Positions 5,922 to 6,682 of a stretch of DNA of 6,682 nt are shown piece after piece (the stretch's first letter is position 1; each line of letters begins with the position of its first letter). Below the pieces are notes generated by a model, which saw only the letters and a program-made list of their open reading frames with translations, did not search any database and had not been told where the DNA came from. Source of the stretch: an uncultured Pseudomonadota bacterium (lineage in GTDB: Bacteria > Myxococcota_A > UBA796 > GCA-2862545); contig CALATR010000698.1 of NCBI GenBank assembly GCA_937891875.1, forward strand, positions 1-6,682, read 5' to 3'. The translations under genes and the position numbers were made by a program.

Positions 5922-6682
5922 GTGATCGCCCTGCTCGCCTCGCTGGTCCTCGCCGGACCGAGCGCCCACGCCGAAGACGTGCACCTGGAGGTGTCGACCG
6001 GGCACGCCAGCGCCGTCATCTGCGCGGTGGACGGGGCCGAGCGGCGGGTCACCCTGGACCAGGACGGTGCGGCGATCGTGTGGCACCGGGCGTCGGGAGG
6101 GGCGGTGGGCCGCTGGCACGGCCCCACCACGGGCCTGCTCCAGCGCACCAGCTGCGCGGCGACGACCCACGACGGGAGGGCGGTCTTCGTCGCCGGCAAC
6201 CACGCGGGTGTGCACCTCATCGACCTGTCGACCGGCGCCAGGCTCGCGGAGATCGACCTGCCCGGCTCCGGCGACGCCCGGGTGCACGCCCTCGGCAGCC
6301 GCATCCTCGCCTGGATCGACCACGGCACGGGCCTCGTCCTGCTCGGGTCTGACGGGCGGGAGATCGCCTCCTTCGCGGGGGATCAGCGCATCGCGATCGC
6401 GGCGTTGATCCCGGATGATCAGGTGGTGCTGGCCACGATGGACAACCGGCTGCAGCGCTGGAGCGTCCGAGGCAAGCCGCGCCTGCTCGGCGAGATCGCC
6501 CTGCCCGAGCCCACCGCGGCGGAAGACGATCTGCTCGGCGTCATGCGCCTGGGCTTCGGCGCGCGGGCGATCGGCGCGGACGGTGAGGGCGTGCTCGCGC
6601 TGGGTGCGGACGGCAGGGTCTGGCGCTGGGCCGACGGAGCCGACGGGCTCACCGAGGCGGTCGTGCTGCCCGATGCCAACCA
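5922..6682 (+). CDS. Exported WD40-like beta-propeller protein, 3' end beyond the window
   Basis: The frame stays open to the right edge, giving 253 residues of an incomplete protein. The N terminus (IALLASLVLAGPSAHA, then ED) looks like a signal sequence with an AHA cleavage site, so the protein should be periplasmic or secreted. The mature part has repeated WD40-like blades: a GH at 27-28 with DGAAIVW at 48-54, GVHLIDLSTG at 96-105, DNRLQRW at 174-180 and ADGRVWRW at 229-236. That is about four or five recognisable blades. Propellers of this kind usually act as binding scaffolds; I see no catalytic motif. The chosen GTG has GGAG 8 nt upstream, but the resulting signal peptide lacks a basic N-region. 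The alternative GTG at 5853 would add 23 residues, including four Arg, and is possible. Divergent from ybgC. Confidence 0.78.
   Translation, partial: MIALLASLVLAGPSAHAEDVHLEVSTGHASAVICAVDGAERRVTLDQDGAAIVWHRASGGAVGRWHGPTTGLLQRTSCAATTHDGRAVFVAGNHAGVHLIDLSTGARLAEIDLPGSGDARVHALGSRILAWIDHGTGLVLLGSDGREIASFAGDQRIAIAALIPDDQVVLATMDNRLQRWSVRGKPRLLGEIALPEPTAAEDDLLGVMRLGFGARAIGADGEGVLALGADGRVWRWADGADGLTEAVVLPDAN

Noticed and set aside
5702..6328. Minus-strand open frames (208 and 151 residues) antisense to the propeller gene and overlapping ybgC
   Set aside because: Ser/Pro/Arg-rich shadow translations without signals. The plus-strand frame shows a signal sequence and repeated propeller blades.

Overview
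This is a GC-rich bacterial window (about two thirds G+C by eye). It shows short intergenic gaps, GTG starts and lipoproteins with an Asp/Glu/Thr/Pro-rich spacer after the lipid-anchor cysteine. That style, together with a stand-alone CheX-like protein and a large secreted beta-helix lipoprotein, suggests a Gram-negative member of the Myxococcota or a related former deltaproteobacterial lineage. This placement is inference; no rRNA or marker gene is present. I see no tRNA, rRNA, CRISPR array, insertion sequence, integrase or phage gene.

Layout from left to right. (1) 1-135 is non-coding and repetitive: a 7-bp tandem repeat (11-41), then about three copies of a ~27-bp repeat (44-126) that contain six CCCGCCAC octamers. 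(2) A minus-strand set of three genes is transcribed leftward from about 2013: a small two-helix membrane protein (1696-2013), a 4-hydroxybenzoyl-CoA-type hotdog thioesterase (1248-1682) and an acidic lipoprotein (136-1182). (3) Diverging from it across a 129-bp gap is a plus-strand CheX-like gene (2143-2676). (4) A second minus-strand pair follows: a YbgC-like acyl-CoA thioesterase (5364-5783), then an 868-residue lipoprotein predicted to be a right-handed parallel beta-helix (2683-5289). The end of the latter lies only 6 bp from the end of the CheX-like gene. (5) Diverging from ybgC across 138 bp is the 5' part of an exported WD40-like beta-propeller gene (5922 to the right edge), which runs out of the window.

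How the genes may work together. Both minus-strand clusters pair a hotdog-fold thioesterase with a lipoprotein directly downstream. YbgC is known in other proteobacteria as part of the Tol-Pal/envelope lipid context. A cell-envelope theme is therefore reasonable: acyl-thioester handling in the cytoplasm, with lipid-anchored or exported beta-rich proteins outside. The sequence does not demonstrate a physical or functional link. The CheX-like protein probably dephosphorylates a response regulator encoded elsewhere.

I do not see a clearly new defence, mobile or biosynthetic system. The items most worth a second look are the modular beta-helix lipoprotein, the repeated thioesterase-lipoprotein arrangement, the orphan CheX and the regular repeat array at the left edge.
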